Shown one piece after another: positions 18,725 through 27,971 of a stretch of DNA of 64,000 nucleotides. The translations under genes and the position numbers were made by a program. Location: NCBI RefSeq assembly GCF_001465875.1, contig NZ_LN901322.1:428471-492470 (forward strand), in the 5' to 3' direction. The notes below the pieces were generated by a model. The model was given only the letters and a program-made list of their open reading frames with translations. It did not search any database and had not been told where the DNA came from. How positions within the stretch are numbered: the first letter of the stretch is position 1; each line of letters begins with the position of its first letter. This DNA is from Legionella saoudiensis. GTDB lineage: Bacteria; Pseudomonadota; Gammaproteobacteria; Legionellales; Legionellaceae.

Positions 18725-19294
18725 TCAATCATTTTTACATAGCATTTCAATAAATTTTTTAAATCGTCTTTGTCTTGTCTCCGCTTTTTTCGCAGTGTGA
18801 AGGCTGTATAAAATGTTATATTTTTCGGTTTTACTTAGAGCCTCAAAATTTTTTTTAACCGTTAAATTGGCTTCAAGTGCTGCTAAAAAATCAGATGGAG
18901 CCACCATTTCGCTAGGTGGTGCATATGCAGCCTCCCAGCGTCCATCTTCCTTGGCCGCTTGAACGTGTTTCAAGCCCGCTTCTTTCATTCGACCCTCTTT
19001 AATTAGGCTTTCCACATGCTCCGTATTGCGTTTTGACCAGTTACTGTCCCAACGCCTTGGAGTAAAACGTTGGAGGTAAGCTTTATTGTTAAGAGATTTT
19101 TTAACACCATCAATCCAGCCCCAACATAATCCTTCAATTACCGCCTCTTTCCAATTGATAGATTGCTCTCCAGATCCTTTTTTAAAAATTTTTATCCATA
19201 ACTCAGTCTCCGTATCATGGTTGCATTCAAGCCAATTTGAAAATTCTTGAGGTGTTTTAAAGGTTTTTATTCGAAATTCATCTACTTCAGGCAT
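18725..19294 (-). CDS. YdeI/OmdA family protein
   Basis: A 189-residue protein of the YdeI / OmpD-associated family. The N-terminal part has the family features TPQEFSNWLECNHDTETELW, the block SINWKEAVIEGLCWGWIDG, and QRFTPRRWDSNWSKRN. The C-terminal part (FEALSKTEKYNILYSLHTAK, then ETRQRRFKKFIEML) matches the OmdA tail domain. Proteins of this type are linked to resistance to peptides and bacteriocins in enteric bacteria; the mechanism is unknown. It is a single gene with no clear partner. Confidence 0.88.
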   Translation of the reverse strand: MPEVDEFRIKTFKTPQEFSNWLECNHDTETELWIKIFKKGSGEQSINWKEAVIEGLCWGWIDGVKKSLNNKAYLQRFTPRRWDSNWSKRNTEHVESLIKEGRMKEAGLKHVQAAKEDGRWEAAYAPPSEMVAPSDFLAALEANLTVKKNFEALSKTEKYNILYSLHTAKKAETRQRRFKKFIEMLCKND

Positions 19295-19637
19295 AACTAA
19301 TTCTCACTTATCGGTTTTTTAACAAAGTCATCTAATTTGATTGATATAATCATTTCTCGTGATGACTTAAATGTTTACATTAACCCAAGTACCATATGTT
19401 TTGACATACGCTATGTTTCCTTTTATCAATACGCTGAAAAAATAGGCCTGAGGTAGCTAAAAAAGCAGCTCAGAGAAGCGAGCATGGCAGTTAAAACTAA
19501 GGATACAGTTTTAACTGCTGGTTTAGAAGCAGTAATATTCAATAAACATTTAATACAATTACGCTTATGGTAAAAGTCAGGAACGAAGCATCATTTCAAA
19601 AGGCTAAAGAAATTTGACGGCAATTGAGCTCCTTCGT
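19295..19637. other. Intergenic region with one strong dyad
   Basis: Holds GCAGTTAAAACT (19487-19498) and AGTTTTAACTGC (19506-19517), a perfect 12-bp inverted repeat with a 7-base loop. No T-tract follows in either direction and there is no gene. Confidence 0.4.
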
Positions 19638-22600
19638 CTAAAATTCGATAAACCTACGATACTCTTTAGATTCTAGAAGAGTTTCATCTCCTCTTTTTCG
19701 CTTATTTGGATTATTTGCAGAAAAAAGAGTAGCCCAAGTGCTAGAAACCGTCCTATTCAAAGGCCCTTGTAATGTATCGGTATCCATATCGACTATGGAT
19801 TTATCTTCATCCCCATCAATATCTTGTGCTAAATAATCAGTCGAAAACGCAAAGATTTTATTTTGATTCTTAATTAAGGGTTGAATGTATTTCTCATGAA
19901 TATCCGAAAATGTAACTACGTAACCAATTTTATCTTGATAAAGACGAATTACTCGTCCAATCATCTGTTCTATATCTTGTTTTTCATTTCCCATTGCTGG
20001 CTTGCGTAAAATGAGTTCCCAGCCTAAATCAGGACAATCAAAACCAAAGCGAAGTTTTCTTACTGCCAATAAAACACCTGACTTGCTATGTTGTACAAAT
20101 TCTTTTAACTGCTCCTCATCCTGAGGGTTTTTACTGTGTATCTCATAAGCATCAATACCCGCGTCAAGCAACATCTGTTTTACTTTCCGACATAACTCGA
20201 TACTTGCTAAATAAATTATTCCCTTGGTCTCAGCCAAAGTAGCGCCTTCATGAAATCCTGGATGATAGTGGGTTTTGAGCAAACGAGGTAAATCATTAAT
20301 TATTAAGTCTGCATTTTCAGGAGAATACGGGATGCCCAAGGACTCGGCGATAATTGGTGCATGATACCGTCCATTCAAAGCCTGCTCTAAACTTAAAGTA
20401 TATAAAGTTTCTTTAAGAACATCCTGCAATGGAGGGGTCGCGCTACTTCCGATAATCATTGGTTTATTTTCATCAGGTAGTGTCTCAATTAACTGTTTTA
20501 CCGTTTTGGAATAATAATGATACTCATCCAGCAAAATAAGCGAAGCTGTAGAAACCATAGGGGATGCTTCATCTAAAAGCTTTTTAAAGCTGTCTTCACA
20601 AATAATAATAATAAGTTTTTGCTGCGGAAAAAGCTTATTTTGCATTAGCGCATCGACGCTAATGCTTTGTTGGTGACTTGAGACAGTAATAATGTTTTGG
20701 GGTAAGACCCAAAGCAGATCGTTTCTTTCTAGAAGAGAGTCGTTGTAACGGAGTAAATCTACATAAAATTGATGAACAAGATCAATATGGGGAGTTACTA
20801 TGAAAACAGAAGCTGACAGGGCAGCTTGATGAGCCATTAATGCCCAAGTTGATTGGATAAGGCTTTTTCCACTGCCAGTAGCCATAACCAGGCGCGAGGG
20901 CTCTTTATATCCCGCAGCGGATTTAATAGCTTCAGCTTGATAATCACGTATCATCGAGGAATGAAAATCATAATTATTAAGTGACTCAGCCCAAAGTGTT
21001 TTGAACATTTCTTCTGGTGGGCTTAATGTGGGAGATAGTTCCAACTCCTCTAAGTCACTACTAGGCGTTAACAGAGGTGCTGACACTCCTGCCAGGTTAT
21101 TTGCTTGAGCATGTAATAAAGACAAATCAGCCTGTTGGATGTTTTCCTCGAGTGCCTCATGCACGCGGTAATTATCGGCAATAATTTGATTTAATTTATT
21201 GATAGATAACTGCAGGACGTGTTGTAAAAACGGTGGAAAAAGATTGAGTTGATTTTCAAGATGAAAGGGCTCAGCTTTTTTACCACTGGCTGCAAAAACA
21301 TTTTGATGTTTTTTCGAGCGAAGTAGTCCCATCGATTCAATAGGAACTATTCCATACCCACCAATTCCTTGAGATTCAAATAGATAATGTAATACAATCT
21401 GAAAATAATAATCCTCGCCCCATTTGAGCGCTTGCGCCGCGTTAGGAAAAAGAAGAAAAAGCTCTTCTGCTCCTTTAAGCTTCTCGCGAATAATCGCCAT
21501 ATTAATCCAGAAGAGTTTCGAGCCCAGCTCATTAGGCGCTTTTTTACGACCCATTAACGTACCCACACTGATACTGGCTTGTTGAATCGCTTCAACGCTC
21601 AAAAAATCAAAAACCTTATCCCAAGAAGATGAGCGCACCGATGCGGGATTAATGGCAAGGCGTTTAATATTATCATCCAAAAGGGTGAAATGTGGGCAAT
21701 TGAAATGATAGGCAAATAAAAAGGCGGCCAGGCGTCGTGCGGTCACACTCCCTAATTGGGTATAAGCACCATTGTATTGGCTTTCTATTTTATGTACGAC
21801 TAATAAATTAATCTGAGGTGATATATGAGGACGCAAGGCTTCCACCTCTTCTTGCGTGCAAATTAAAATACTTTTTCCTGGGGGGATATAGGCATTTTGC
21901 ACGCGCCCCGCGCAGATGAATGTATTAAATGCATCAGGAGTGATGTTCTGACTATCCGTATATAGCGTTGCACTGAATGAATCGGTGGAAATATCCAATA
22001 AATAATAAGCTGAGAGCGTGCTGTGGTGCTCATTTACTTGGGCAAAATCTAGGTACTGATAAGGAGAAACCGTATAATTTTGAGGGGGTAAAGCCTTAGG
22101 CAATCGTGAATGCGGTTTACCCATAATGTATTTTGTATGAATTCCACCTTTTATCATATCAGCAGGTGGTGGAGCAGGATAAAATGCTGGCTGTGGAGGT
22201 TTTGAAACAGGAGCACTAGATTGAGCATAAGCATGTGCTTCCATTTCAGAAGAGGCTTGATCATGCCCTTGAACATACACCTCGCCGTGTTCTTTTGCAT
22301 CAGCTTGGAAATAGACTTGGTTGTAAGGTTGTTCGGGAATCAATTGGTTAAATTGTGCAGGTAGCGGCACACGATAAGACCTATACATTTTTTGAATACA
22401 GGTCAGTGGAATATGATGTTTATCCCGGATAAGCTCCACCATCTCATGGTTTTGATTATGAATATATCCTTCTAGCTCTCTAATAATTAAATTCTGAATT
22501 CGAGATCCAAATATAGTAGAATATGCATAGTTTTCGACCTCTTTATCAAAACCAGAAGCTTTATACCCTTTAATGATTTCTGTTATAGAAGCATTATAAC

Positions 22601-22859
22601 GAGTACGGTATTCCTCCACTTTTGCAAAATTACCGGCTTCAGCATAACCTCTGGCAACTTGGTGCACCGTTTTAGGGTGTTTCATTAAATGCTCGCTGAC
22701 TTTTTGCTCATTTCCAGCCCGCGCAAATAGTCGTGCCATAACATTGGGTGAAAGGCCATTTTTTCTTCGACACGCCTCAATTTCGGGGTCTTTATTTGCA
22801 CGAATTAACGCCAAAAGCTCATCTACCTTTGATATGTCTTGGAAAAAAATACCACTCAT
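19638..22859 (-). CDS. Fusion of helical N-terminus, GT-A glycosyltransferase-like domain and SF2 helicase
   Basis: A 1073-residue cytosolic protein. Residues 35-160 are short helical repeats (LFARAGNEQKVSEHL, GYAEAGNFAKVEEYR). Residues 170-260 are a Pro/Gln/Ala-rich linker. Residues 260-510 resemble a GT-A glycosyltransferase: SVTARRLAAFLFAY, then FTLLDDNIKRLA (Asp395, Asp396, Asn397 as a DxD-like site) and WGEDYYFQIV (Glu482-Asp483, an ED motif). Residues 640-1000 are an SF2 helicase of the type I/III restriction kind: RDYQAEAI, MATGSGKSLIQ, LLDEYHYYS, GSSATPP and MIGRVIRLYQ. The C-terminus has KRKRGDE, a basic patch. The glycosyltransferase domain recalls TET-associated/GREB1-like enzymes; that part is inference. 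No methylase or nuclease partner lies beside it. Confidence 0.75.
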   Translation of the reverse strand: MSGIFFQDISKVDELLALIRANKDPEIEACRRKNGLSPNVMARLFARAGNEQKVSEHLMKHPKTVHQVARGYAEAGNFAKVEEYRTRYNASITEIIKGYKASGFDKEVENYAYSTIFGSRIQNLIIRELEGYIHNQNHEMVELIRDKHHIPLTCIQKMYRSYRVPLPAQFNQLIPEQPYNQVYFQADAKEHGEVYVQGHDQASSEMEAHAYAQSSAPVSKPPQPAFYPAPPPADMIKGGIHTKYIMGKPHSRLPKALPPQNYTVSPYQYLDFAQVNEHHSTLSAYYLLDISTDSFSATLYTDSQNITPDAFNTFICAGRVQNAYIPPGKSILICTQEEVEALRPHISPQINLLVVHKIESQYNGAYTQLGSVTARRLAAFLFAYHFNCPHFTLLDDNIKRLAINPASVRSSSWDKVFDFLSVEAIQQASISVGTLMGRKKAPNELGSKLFWINMAIIREKLKGAEELFLLFPNAAQALKWGEDYYFQIVLHYLFESQGIGGYGIVPIESMGLLRSKKHQNVFAASGKKAEPFHLENQLNLFPPFLQHVLQLSINKLNQIIADNYRVHEALEENIQQADLSLLHAQANNLAGVSAPLLTPSSDLEELELSPTLSPPEEMFKTLWAESLNNYDFHSSMIRDYQAEAIKSAAGYKEPSRLVMATGSGKSLIQSTWALMAHQAALSASVFIVTPHIDLVHQFYVDLLRYNDSLLERNDLLWVLPQNIITVSSHQQSISVDALMQNKLFPQQKLIIIICEDSFKKLLDEASPMVSTASLILLDEYHYYSKTVKQLIETLPDENKPMIIGSSATPPLQDVLKETLYTLSLEQALNGRYHAPIIAESLGIPYSPENADLIINDLPRLLKTHYHPGFHEGATLAETKGIIYLASIELCRKVKQMLLDAGIDAYEIHSKNPQDEEQLKEFVQHSKSGVLLAVRKLRFGFDCPDLGWELILRKPAMGNEKQDIEQMIGRVIRLYQDKIGYVVTFSDIHEKYIQPLIKNQNKIFAFSTDYLAQDIDGDEDKSIVDMDTDTLQGPLNRTVSSTWATLFSANNPNKRKRGDETLLESKEYRRFIEF

Positions 22860-23288
22860 GATAATTGCTCTAAAAATTTAAAAAACGCTCAATATGATAA
22901 CAAAAAGAACAGCGTAATGCCACTAATTAAATTCGCAATAGAATTTAATTTAAGGTTTGATGTTAAACCAAATAAACGCTATACCGTACTATGGATATTA
23001 TTGCTCATGCATTAATTAAGGAATTATCTGAGTAAGACATAGGATTAAGACGGTTGAATTTATTGTTTTTATAACAGAGCGTTTAAAGGTTGATATGTGA
23101 ATCAAGGAAAACCTTAGGTTGTTCTATAGAAAATAGCTCTCTACAATAAATTGAAGCTATTCAAAATCGAGTTGTGAATAAAAAAATCTGGATTACCTTA
23201 ATATATAAGGGATTCCATTTTTTATTTTCTAATTATGACATCGTAGCAGTCTGGCTTATCTAAAGATTACTGCTTATAGGAGATTATC
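22860..23288. other. Divergent intergenic region, nothing recognised
   Basis: About 430 AT-rich bases between divergently read genes, presumably with both promoters. TATAGGAGATTATC directly before 23289 is the ribosome binding site of the next gene. Confidence 0.35.
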
Positions 23289-23516
23289 ATGGCAAGAAAT
23301 GATGGAAGTAACAGTGTAGCTATAGTTGCTATAGTAGTAATTATCCTTTTTGTCGCTATTGTGGCGTTTTACTTCTTTAATCATAATGGTGTCCCGACTG
23401 CGCAAGATACCCCCAGTACTACAAAAATAGAAGCCCCTAAAACGACGATAGAGATGCCAAAAAGTAATCCCAGTAATGATAACACCAGCACTGGAACGAC
23501 TGGCGTAAAAAAATAA
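23289..23516 (+). CDS. Small single-span membrane protein
   Basis: A 75-residue protein with a strong ribosome binding site (TATAGGAG). Residues 9-30 form one membrane helix (VAIVAIVVIILFVAIVAFYF). The rest is a Pro/Thr/Ser-rich, probably disordered tail (TTIEMPKSNPSNDNTSTG) ending GVKK. With a positive N-terminus (MARND) the tail may lie in the periplasm. No family is recognised. Confidence 0.7.
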   Translation: MARNDGSNSVAIVAIVVIILFVAIVAFYFFNHNGVPTAQDTPSTTKIEAPKTTIEMPKSNPSNDNTSTGTTGVKK

Positions 23517-23564
23517 TGCCCTTCATTTAGGCATTGACCTAGCAGTTAGGGTCTTTGCCGGAAC

Positions 23565-24791
23565 TCATAGATTTGGGTTAGAGAGAGCGAGTTTTTTTGC
23601 TCTACGTAATTTTTTTTGGAGTACATTTATTGGTTGAATGTAATTTTCCCAAAATTTATTTACTGTAGTCGCACTTTCATAAAAAGCCAATTGAGTTCCG
23701 GCTGGAATGGTATGACGTTGGTGTAACTCTGGAGCTGTTATTGGACAACCCGCTTCTTGCTCCAACACCTTGATGATATTTTGAAGAGTACAATTGTAAT
23801 ATTCTTTTTGAGCAATGCGAGATATGCTTTCTTTCCGGGATTTGTGGATAGAAGAGTAGAGTGAGGGGATATACATTCTATCAATCGATCGGATGTTAAG
23901 GGCATCAGATTGAGATTGTCTTACATATATGGTAGATATTTTTTTTGCGCGGTATGCTTCAAGATGATTTAAGGTCAAGAGGCAATCATCAAAATGCAAA
24001 TGGTTGTTACCAAGCCAATCTTTATTTTCTAACACTTCGGGAAATTTTAACTTATGCAATTTGCCTAATTGAAAGCATGCCTGCAGATCAAATTGTTGGT
24101 GATGAGGTAAGTTTTTAAAATGAGTGTATTCCATTTTATCTAAGAGGTCAGAAATATAATTAATGAAATCATATAAATGCACGAATGCGCGAGTTTTATT
24201 TTTCAGAATTTCTTCTGCTACCTCATTGTTACCTGGGAAATGGCCTTCTATTAATGATAATAGGGGAACATAGCTTTTAGCTAAGCCAGCGAGCCTCTGT
24301 GGCCAGGTAAGTGTTAAAATCCCCACTTCAGGTTTGTAACTTTCCCACTCGGTAAATTTGGTTAAGCCCTGTTTTATCGCAAAACCAATCATCATACCAA
24401 AAGCAAACTCCTCCATAAAAGGACGAGGAGATTCAATGGCGGTTAATGATTTGTTTAAAAAGTATTTTGGTAATTTTGTTTTATATAGTTGTGCTGGAAA
24501 AACAGCGGCTCCTTGGATAATAAGAGAGCTGTACAGGGTATTGTCCCAATCAAAAGTAACCTTATCTATAGAGCTTGTGCGGGCGAAGTTTCGGGCAAAC
24601 TTGAATGTGTTTAGCGCATAGGTTTCTGCTGGGGAACCAGAGTCGTATCGGTTAAGGCAGGCATAGTTTAGCAAGCTTAAAATCTCTTGAGCAACATTGG
24701 TATTTAATGCAATTGACGGTGGGGAAGGGTATGCTGATAAATCCGATTCACTTGGTCTTAAGTGCGTACTAATATAATCTTGATAACTCAT
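23565..24791 (-). CDS. HAD-like protein, possible effector
   Basis: A 408-residue soluble protein with GGAGC before the ATG. VTFDWDNTLYSS places Asp81 and Asp83 as the HAD motif I (DxDxT). HLHFDDCLLTLNHLEAYRAK supplies motif IV (Asp268, Asp269), followed by the expected beta strand ISTIYV. Thr160 in GILTLTWPQRL could serve as motif II. Length exceeds simple HAD phosphatases because of a large helical cap between residues 90 and 240 and a 110-residue C-terminal extension. Phosphatase activity and substrate are unknown. The domain call rests on motif order only. It may be a Dot/Icm effector. Confidence 0.65.
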   Translation of the reverse strand: MSYQDYISTHLRPSESDLSAYPSPPSIALNTNVAQEILSLLNYACLNRYDSGSPAETYALNTFKFARNFARTSSIDKVTFDWDNTLYSSLIIQGAAVFPAQLYKTKLPKYFLNKSLTAIESPRPFMEEFAFGMMIGFAIKQGLTKFTEWESYKPEVGILTLTWPQRLAGLAKSYVPLLSLIEGHFPGNNEVAEEILKNKTRAFVHLYDFINYISDLLDKMEYTHFKNLPHHQQFDLQACFQLGKLHKLKFPEVLENKDWLGNNHLHFDDCLLTLNHLEAYRAKKISTIYVRQSQSDALNIRSIDRMYIPSLYSSIHKSRKESISRIAQKEYYNCTLQNIIKVLEQEAGCPITAPELHQRHTIPAGTQLAFYESATTVNKFWENYIQPINVLQKKLRRAKKLALSNPNL

Positions 24792-24940
24792 TTATCTTGC
24801 TCCAAGTGATTCATCCAAAATGTACAATTTGGACTATTAATTATAGCACCAAATTAGGAAGGACATTTTTTTTGAAGCTGATTTTCTTTTTGGAAGAAGA
24901 GCTACTATAATTTTTTAAAGCTTATAAAAATATATTAGAT

Positions 24941-25810
24941 ATGAATTGGTTAGCAAAGATAAAAAAATTAATTGGCTTTGCTGGTTGCGCGATTCTCATC
25001 GTTTTACTTTTTTTATTAAATTCTTGTAAGAATGCTTCTCAAACTCAATTGACCGGATATGTTGAGGGCCGATACATTTATATCACGGCGTTAATATCAG
25101 GCACATTAAAATCTTATCATATAACTAAAGGCATAATGGTTAATAAAGGACAATTATTATTTACATTAGAGCGTGAAACTTCAGCTCAAAATTTAACCAT
25201 TGCGCAAGCAAATGTTCAGGAAGCTCGTGATGAATTAAGCAACGCTAATTCTATTTATAAGATGCAAAAAATTAAAAAAGATAGAGATTTGATTTTATTA
25301 GGGAAAGACATTATTTCTAAAGAAACATTTGAGGATAGCCTGCTTAATTACCAAAAGGCACTGCAAAATAAAAAAATAGCTCAATCAAAACTGGCTTCTT
25401 TGCAAGCTCAGGAACAAAAGGCGCAATGGGACTCAAATCAACAGGAAGTAAAGGCACCTCAAACCGCACTTGTCTTCGATACATTTTATACGGAAGGAGA
25501 AGAGGTTGCGGCGGGCTCAACGGTAGTTTCTTTACTGGATCCTTCTCAAATAAAAATTATATTTTTTATTCCGCAGGCCTCTTTAGGAAAAATTAAATTA
25601 GATCAATTGATTAATGTCAGTCATGATATGGAGGCCCAGCCAGCCAAAGCGAAAATAACCTATATTTCGCCTAAGGCTGAATATAATCCACCAGTGATTT
25701 ACAGCAATGAAGAGCGAGAACGCCTTGTTTTTCGTGTTGAGGCAATTTTAGAACCTGTTTCGCAAACACTGACCATACACCCGGGGCAACCTATAACTGT
25801 TATTTTATAG
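24941..25810 (+). CDS. Membrane fusion protein (HlyD/YbhG-like) of a tripartite ABC exporter
   Basis: A 289-residue periplasmic adaptor. One N-terminal membrane helix (GFAGCAILIVLLFLL) ends at NSCKN, so it could also be a lipoprotein. Then comes the biotinyl-lipoyl half (GTLKSYHITKGIMVNKGQLL), an alpha-helical hairpin (residues 75-170), the second lipoyl half (VKAPQTALVFDTFYTEGEEV) and a beta barrel (IKIIFFIPQASLGKIKLDQ). It would link the inner-membrane ABC pump encoded next to it to the TolC-like channel at 30.1 kb. The ABC ATPase gene starts 13 bases downstream, so the three genes form an operon. Confidence 0.88.
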   Translation: MNWLAKIKKLIGFAGCAILIVLLFLLNSCKNASQTQLTGYVEGRYIYITALISGTLKSYHITKGIMVNKGQLLFTLERETSAQNLTIAQANVQEARDELSNANSIYKMQKIKKDRDLILLGKDIISKETFEDSLLNYQKALQNKKIAQSKLASLQAQEQKAQWDSNQQEVKAPQTALVFDTFYTEGEEVAAGSTVVSLLDPSQIKIIFFIPQASLGKIKLDQLINVSHDMEAQPAKAKITYISPKAEYNPPVIYSNEERERLVFRVEAILEPVSQTLTIHPGQPITVIL

Positions 25811-25823
25811 TTGAGTATCGATT

Positions 25824-26762
25824 ATGAGCTCTTCGAACTTCATTATAGATGTAAGAAACTTAGCTAAAAGTTTTGCCAATGTTGCTGCCGTCAAGAATAT
25901 CAGTTTGCAAGTCAGGTATGGGGAAATTTTTGGATTTTTGGGGCCTAATGGCTCTGGTAAAACCACGTTAATACGCATGTTATGTGGTCTTTTAACTCCC
26001 GATCAGGGCAGCGGTGAATGCATTGGGCATGATCTAAAAAAACAAATGGCGCTTATTAAAAAGCAAGTGGGGTATGTCCCCCAAGCATTTAGCCTATATA
26101 AACGATTGACCATTGGCCAGAATATTTTGCTGATGGCGGAGCTTTATAGTGTCGTGAATCGCGAGGAGCGCGTTAAAGATGTAATGTATGAATTGGGGTT
26201 GTATCCATATCGCGATAAACTGGCTGGCGCTCTTTCGGGCGGATGGAAGCAGCGTTTAGCCTTAGCCGGTGCGATTATTCATAAACCCTCCTTATTGTTT
26301 CTTGATGAGCCGACAGCAAATGTTGATCCTGAGTCAAGACAAATATTTTGGGATCTCTTACGGAGTTTATCCTCTCAAGGTATGACTATTTTACTGAGCA
26401 CCCATAACATGGCCGAAGTGCAGCATTGCAGTCATCTGGCTTACATGTTTCATGGTGAAATGATCATGAAGGGTAGTCCTTGGGAAATTCAGCAACAAGC
26501 TAATTTGTTTACCTGGGAAGTGCAAGGAAAGGATACAATTCCTTTAGCTAAAGAATTAGAAGTATGCCAGGGAGTTGAGCAAGTCATTACATTTTTTGAT
26601 ACCCTGCATGTGAGTGGGCAAAACCTAGGGGAATTGGAGCAAGCGATTAAACCTTATAAAAATTTGGGTTATTTAACCTGGAGGCAAATAAATCCTACCT
26701 TAGAAGATATCTTTATTTGGCTTACGCGAAAATATAAATTAGTACATCAATTGGATGATTGA
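25824..26762 (+). CDS. ABC transporter ATP-binding protein
   Basis: A 312-residue ATPase of the drug/export type (YbhF-like, half size). Walker A is GFLGPNGSGKTTLIRML, the Q-loop lies in VGYVPQAFSLYKRLT, the signature is ALSGGWKQRLALAGA (Gly-Trp replaces the usual Gly-Gln or Gly-Met), Walker B is LLFLDEPTANVDPESR and the H-loop His lies in LLSTHNM. A C-terminal segment of about 90 residues after position 220 is typical for this group. It powers the permease encoded directly downstream. Confidence 0.93.
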   Translation: MSSSNFIIDVRNLAKSFANVAAVKNISLQVRYGEIFGFLGPNGSGKTTLIRMLCGLLTPDQGSGECIGHDLKKQMALIKKQVGYVPQAFSLYKRLTIGQNILLMAELYSVVNREERVKDVMYELGLYPYRDKLAGALSGGWKQRLALAGAIIHKPSLLFLDEPTANVDPESRQIFWDLLRSLSSQGMTILLSTHNMAEVQHCSHLAYMFHGEMIMKGSPWEIQQQANLFTWEVQGKDTIPLAKELEVCQGVEQVITFFDTLHVSGQNLGELEQAIKPYKNLGYLTWRQINPTLEDIFIWLTRKYKLVHQLDD

Positions 26763-26767
26763 TCAAT

Positions 26768-27907
26768 ATGTCAAACTTAAAGGATATGAAGTTAAGATTT
26801 ATTGCGATTCAGAAGAAAGAGTTTATTATCATGCTGCGCGATAAACGAACTTATTTTTTCCTTATTTTAATTCCCTTAATCCAGGTTATTTTGTTTGGCT
26901 ATATTATTAATAGCAACGCAAAGCATCTAACAACCATCGTGGTTAAGCATGATGATTCGCCTTTTGTAAATAGTATTATCCACTCCCTCAGCAATTCAGA
27001 GTATTTTAAGATACAAGCCATTTATAATACGGATAATGATGCAAAACAGCTTATGGAGTCAGGAAAGGTTCAATTTATTGTTTATATTCCCGAACAATTT
27101 ACTCATGATTTGATAAGGAACAAGCAGCCCCATATGCTCATTGAGGGTGATGGTTCTGATCCCATGCTGATTGGGAATGCTTTTTCAGCATTGAATACGA
27201 TTGCTTTAGAGGCACTAAAAAGAGATGCTATTGGGCCATTAAGCTATCTTAAGACCAAAGAGCCTGCATTTATTATTGACAGGCACGCAAAATACAATTC
27301 AGCGGGAAAAGCTCAATACCACACTTTACCCGGATTAATTGTATCTATTATTACTATCTCGCTCACCATGTTGACGGCAATTTCCATCACTACAGAATAT
27401 GAAGAAGGAACTATGGAGTTGCTATTAGTTACACCGATTCACCCATTAGAGGTAATGTTTGGGAAAATAGTGCCTAATATTATATTGGGTTATATTTTGT
27501 TTTATCTGACTTTGTTTATTGCCAGATATCTGTTTCATGTTCCTTTTTATGGCAGCGTCCTATTATTGTCTATCATCGCATTACCCTTTTTCATCGCGAA
27601 TTTAGGAATAGGTATTGTGACTTCAAGTCTTTCTAAAACGCAATTCCAGGCTGCAAACATTGCTAGTACCTATGCATTACCGGCTATTTTATTTTGTGGA
27701 TTTATGTTTCCTTTTGCTGCAATGCCAGTATGGGCGCAGTGGATTGGAAATTTACTGCCGCCTACGTATTTTTTAAGGATTACTAGTGATGTGATGTTAA
27801 AAGGGGCTGGTTTTGCGGCAATTTGGCCTAATCTGTGGCCTATTCTTGTTTTTACTTTTATGATTATTCTAATCGGCGATCGCTCTTATCGCCAAACCTT
27901 GGATTAA
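26768..27907 (+). CDS. ABC-2 type transporter permease
   Basis: A 379-residue permease of the YbhR/YbhS type. A cytoplasmic start (FIAIQKKEFIIMLRDKRTYF) leads into one helix (LILIPLIQVILFGYIIN), a large periplasmic domain (residues 45-190), then five helices including ALPFFIANLGIGIVTSS and a final VFTFMIILIG. The ATG at 26768 is preferred over a TTG three codons upstream that overlaps the ATPase stop. It exports an unknown substrate with the adaptor and ATPase encoded just before it. Only one permease gene is present, where related systems often have two, so a homodimer is likely. Confidence 0.92.
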   Translation: MSNLKDMKLRFIAIQKKEFIIMLRDKRTYFFLILIPLIQVILFGYIINSNAKHLTTIVVKHDDSPFVNSIIHSLSNSEYFKIQAIYNTDNDAKQLMESGKVQFIVYIPEQFTHDLIRNKQPHMLIEGDGSDPMLIGNAFSALNTIALEALKRDAIGPLSYLKTKEPAFIIDRHAKYNSAGKAQYHTLPGLIVSIITISLTMLTAISITTEYEEGTMELLLVTPIHPLEVMFGKIVPNIILGYILFYLTLFIARYLFHVPFYGSVLLLSIIALPFFIANLGIGIVTSSLSKTQFQAANIASTYALPAILFCGFMFPFAAMPVWAQWIGNLLPPTYFLRITSDVMLKGAGFAAIWPNLWPILVFTFMIILIGDRSYRQTLD

Positions 27908-27971
27908 CGACCGCTATGTTCTTAATGCTGGAGGCGCTTTTGGGTTTAACGTATTAGGAATAATGATTTTT

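Noticed and set aside
23516..23545. Hairpin AATGCC ... GGCATT after the small membrane protein gene
   Set aside because: Only 6 bp with no T-tract; too weak to call a terminator.
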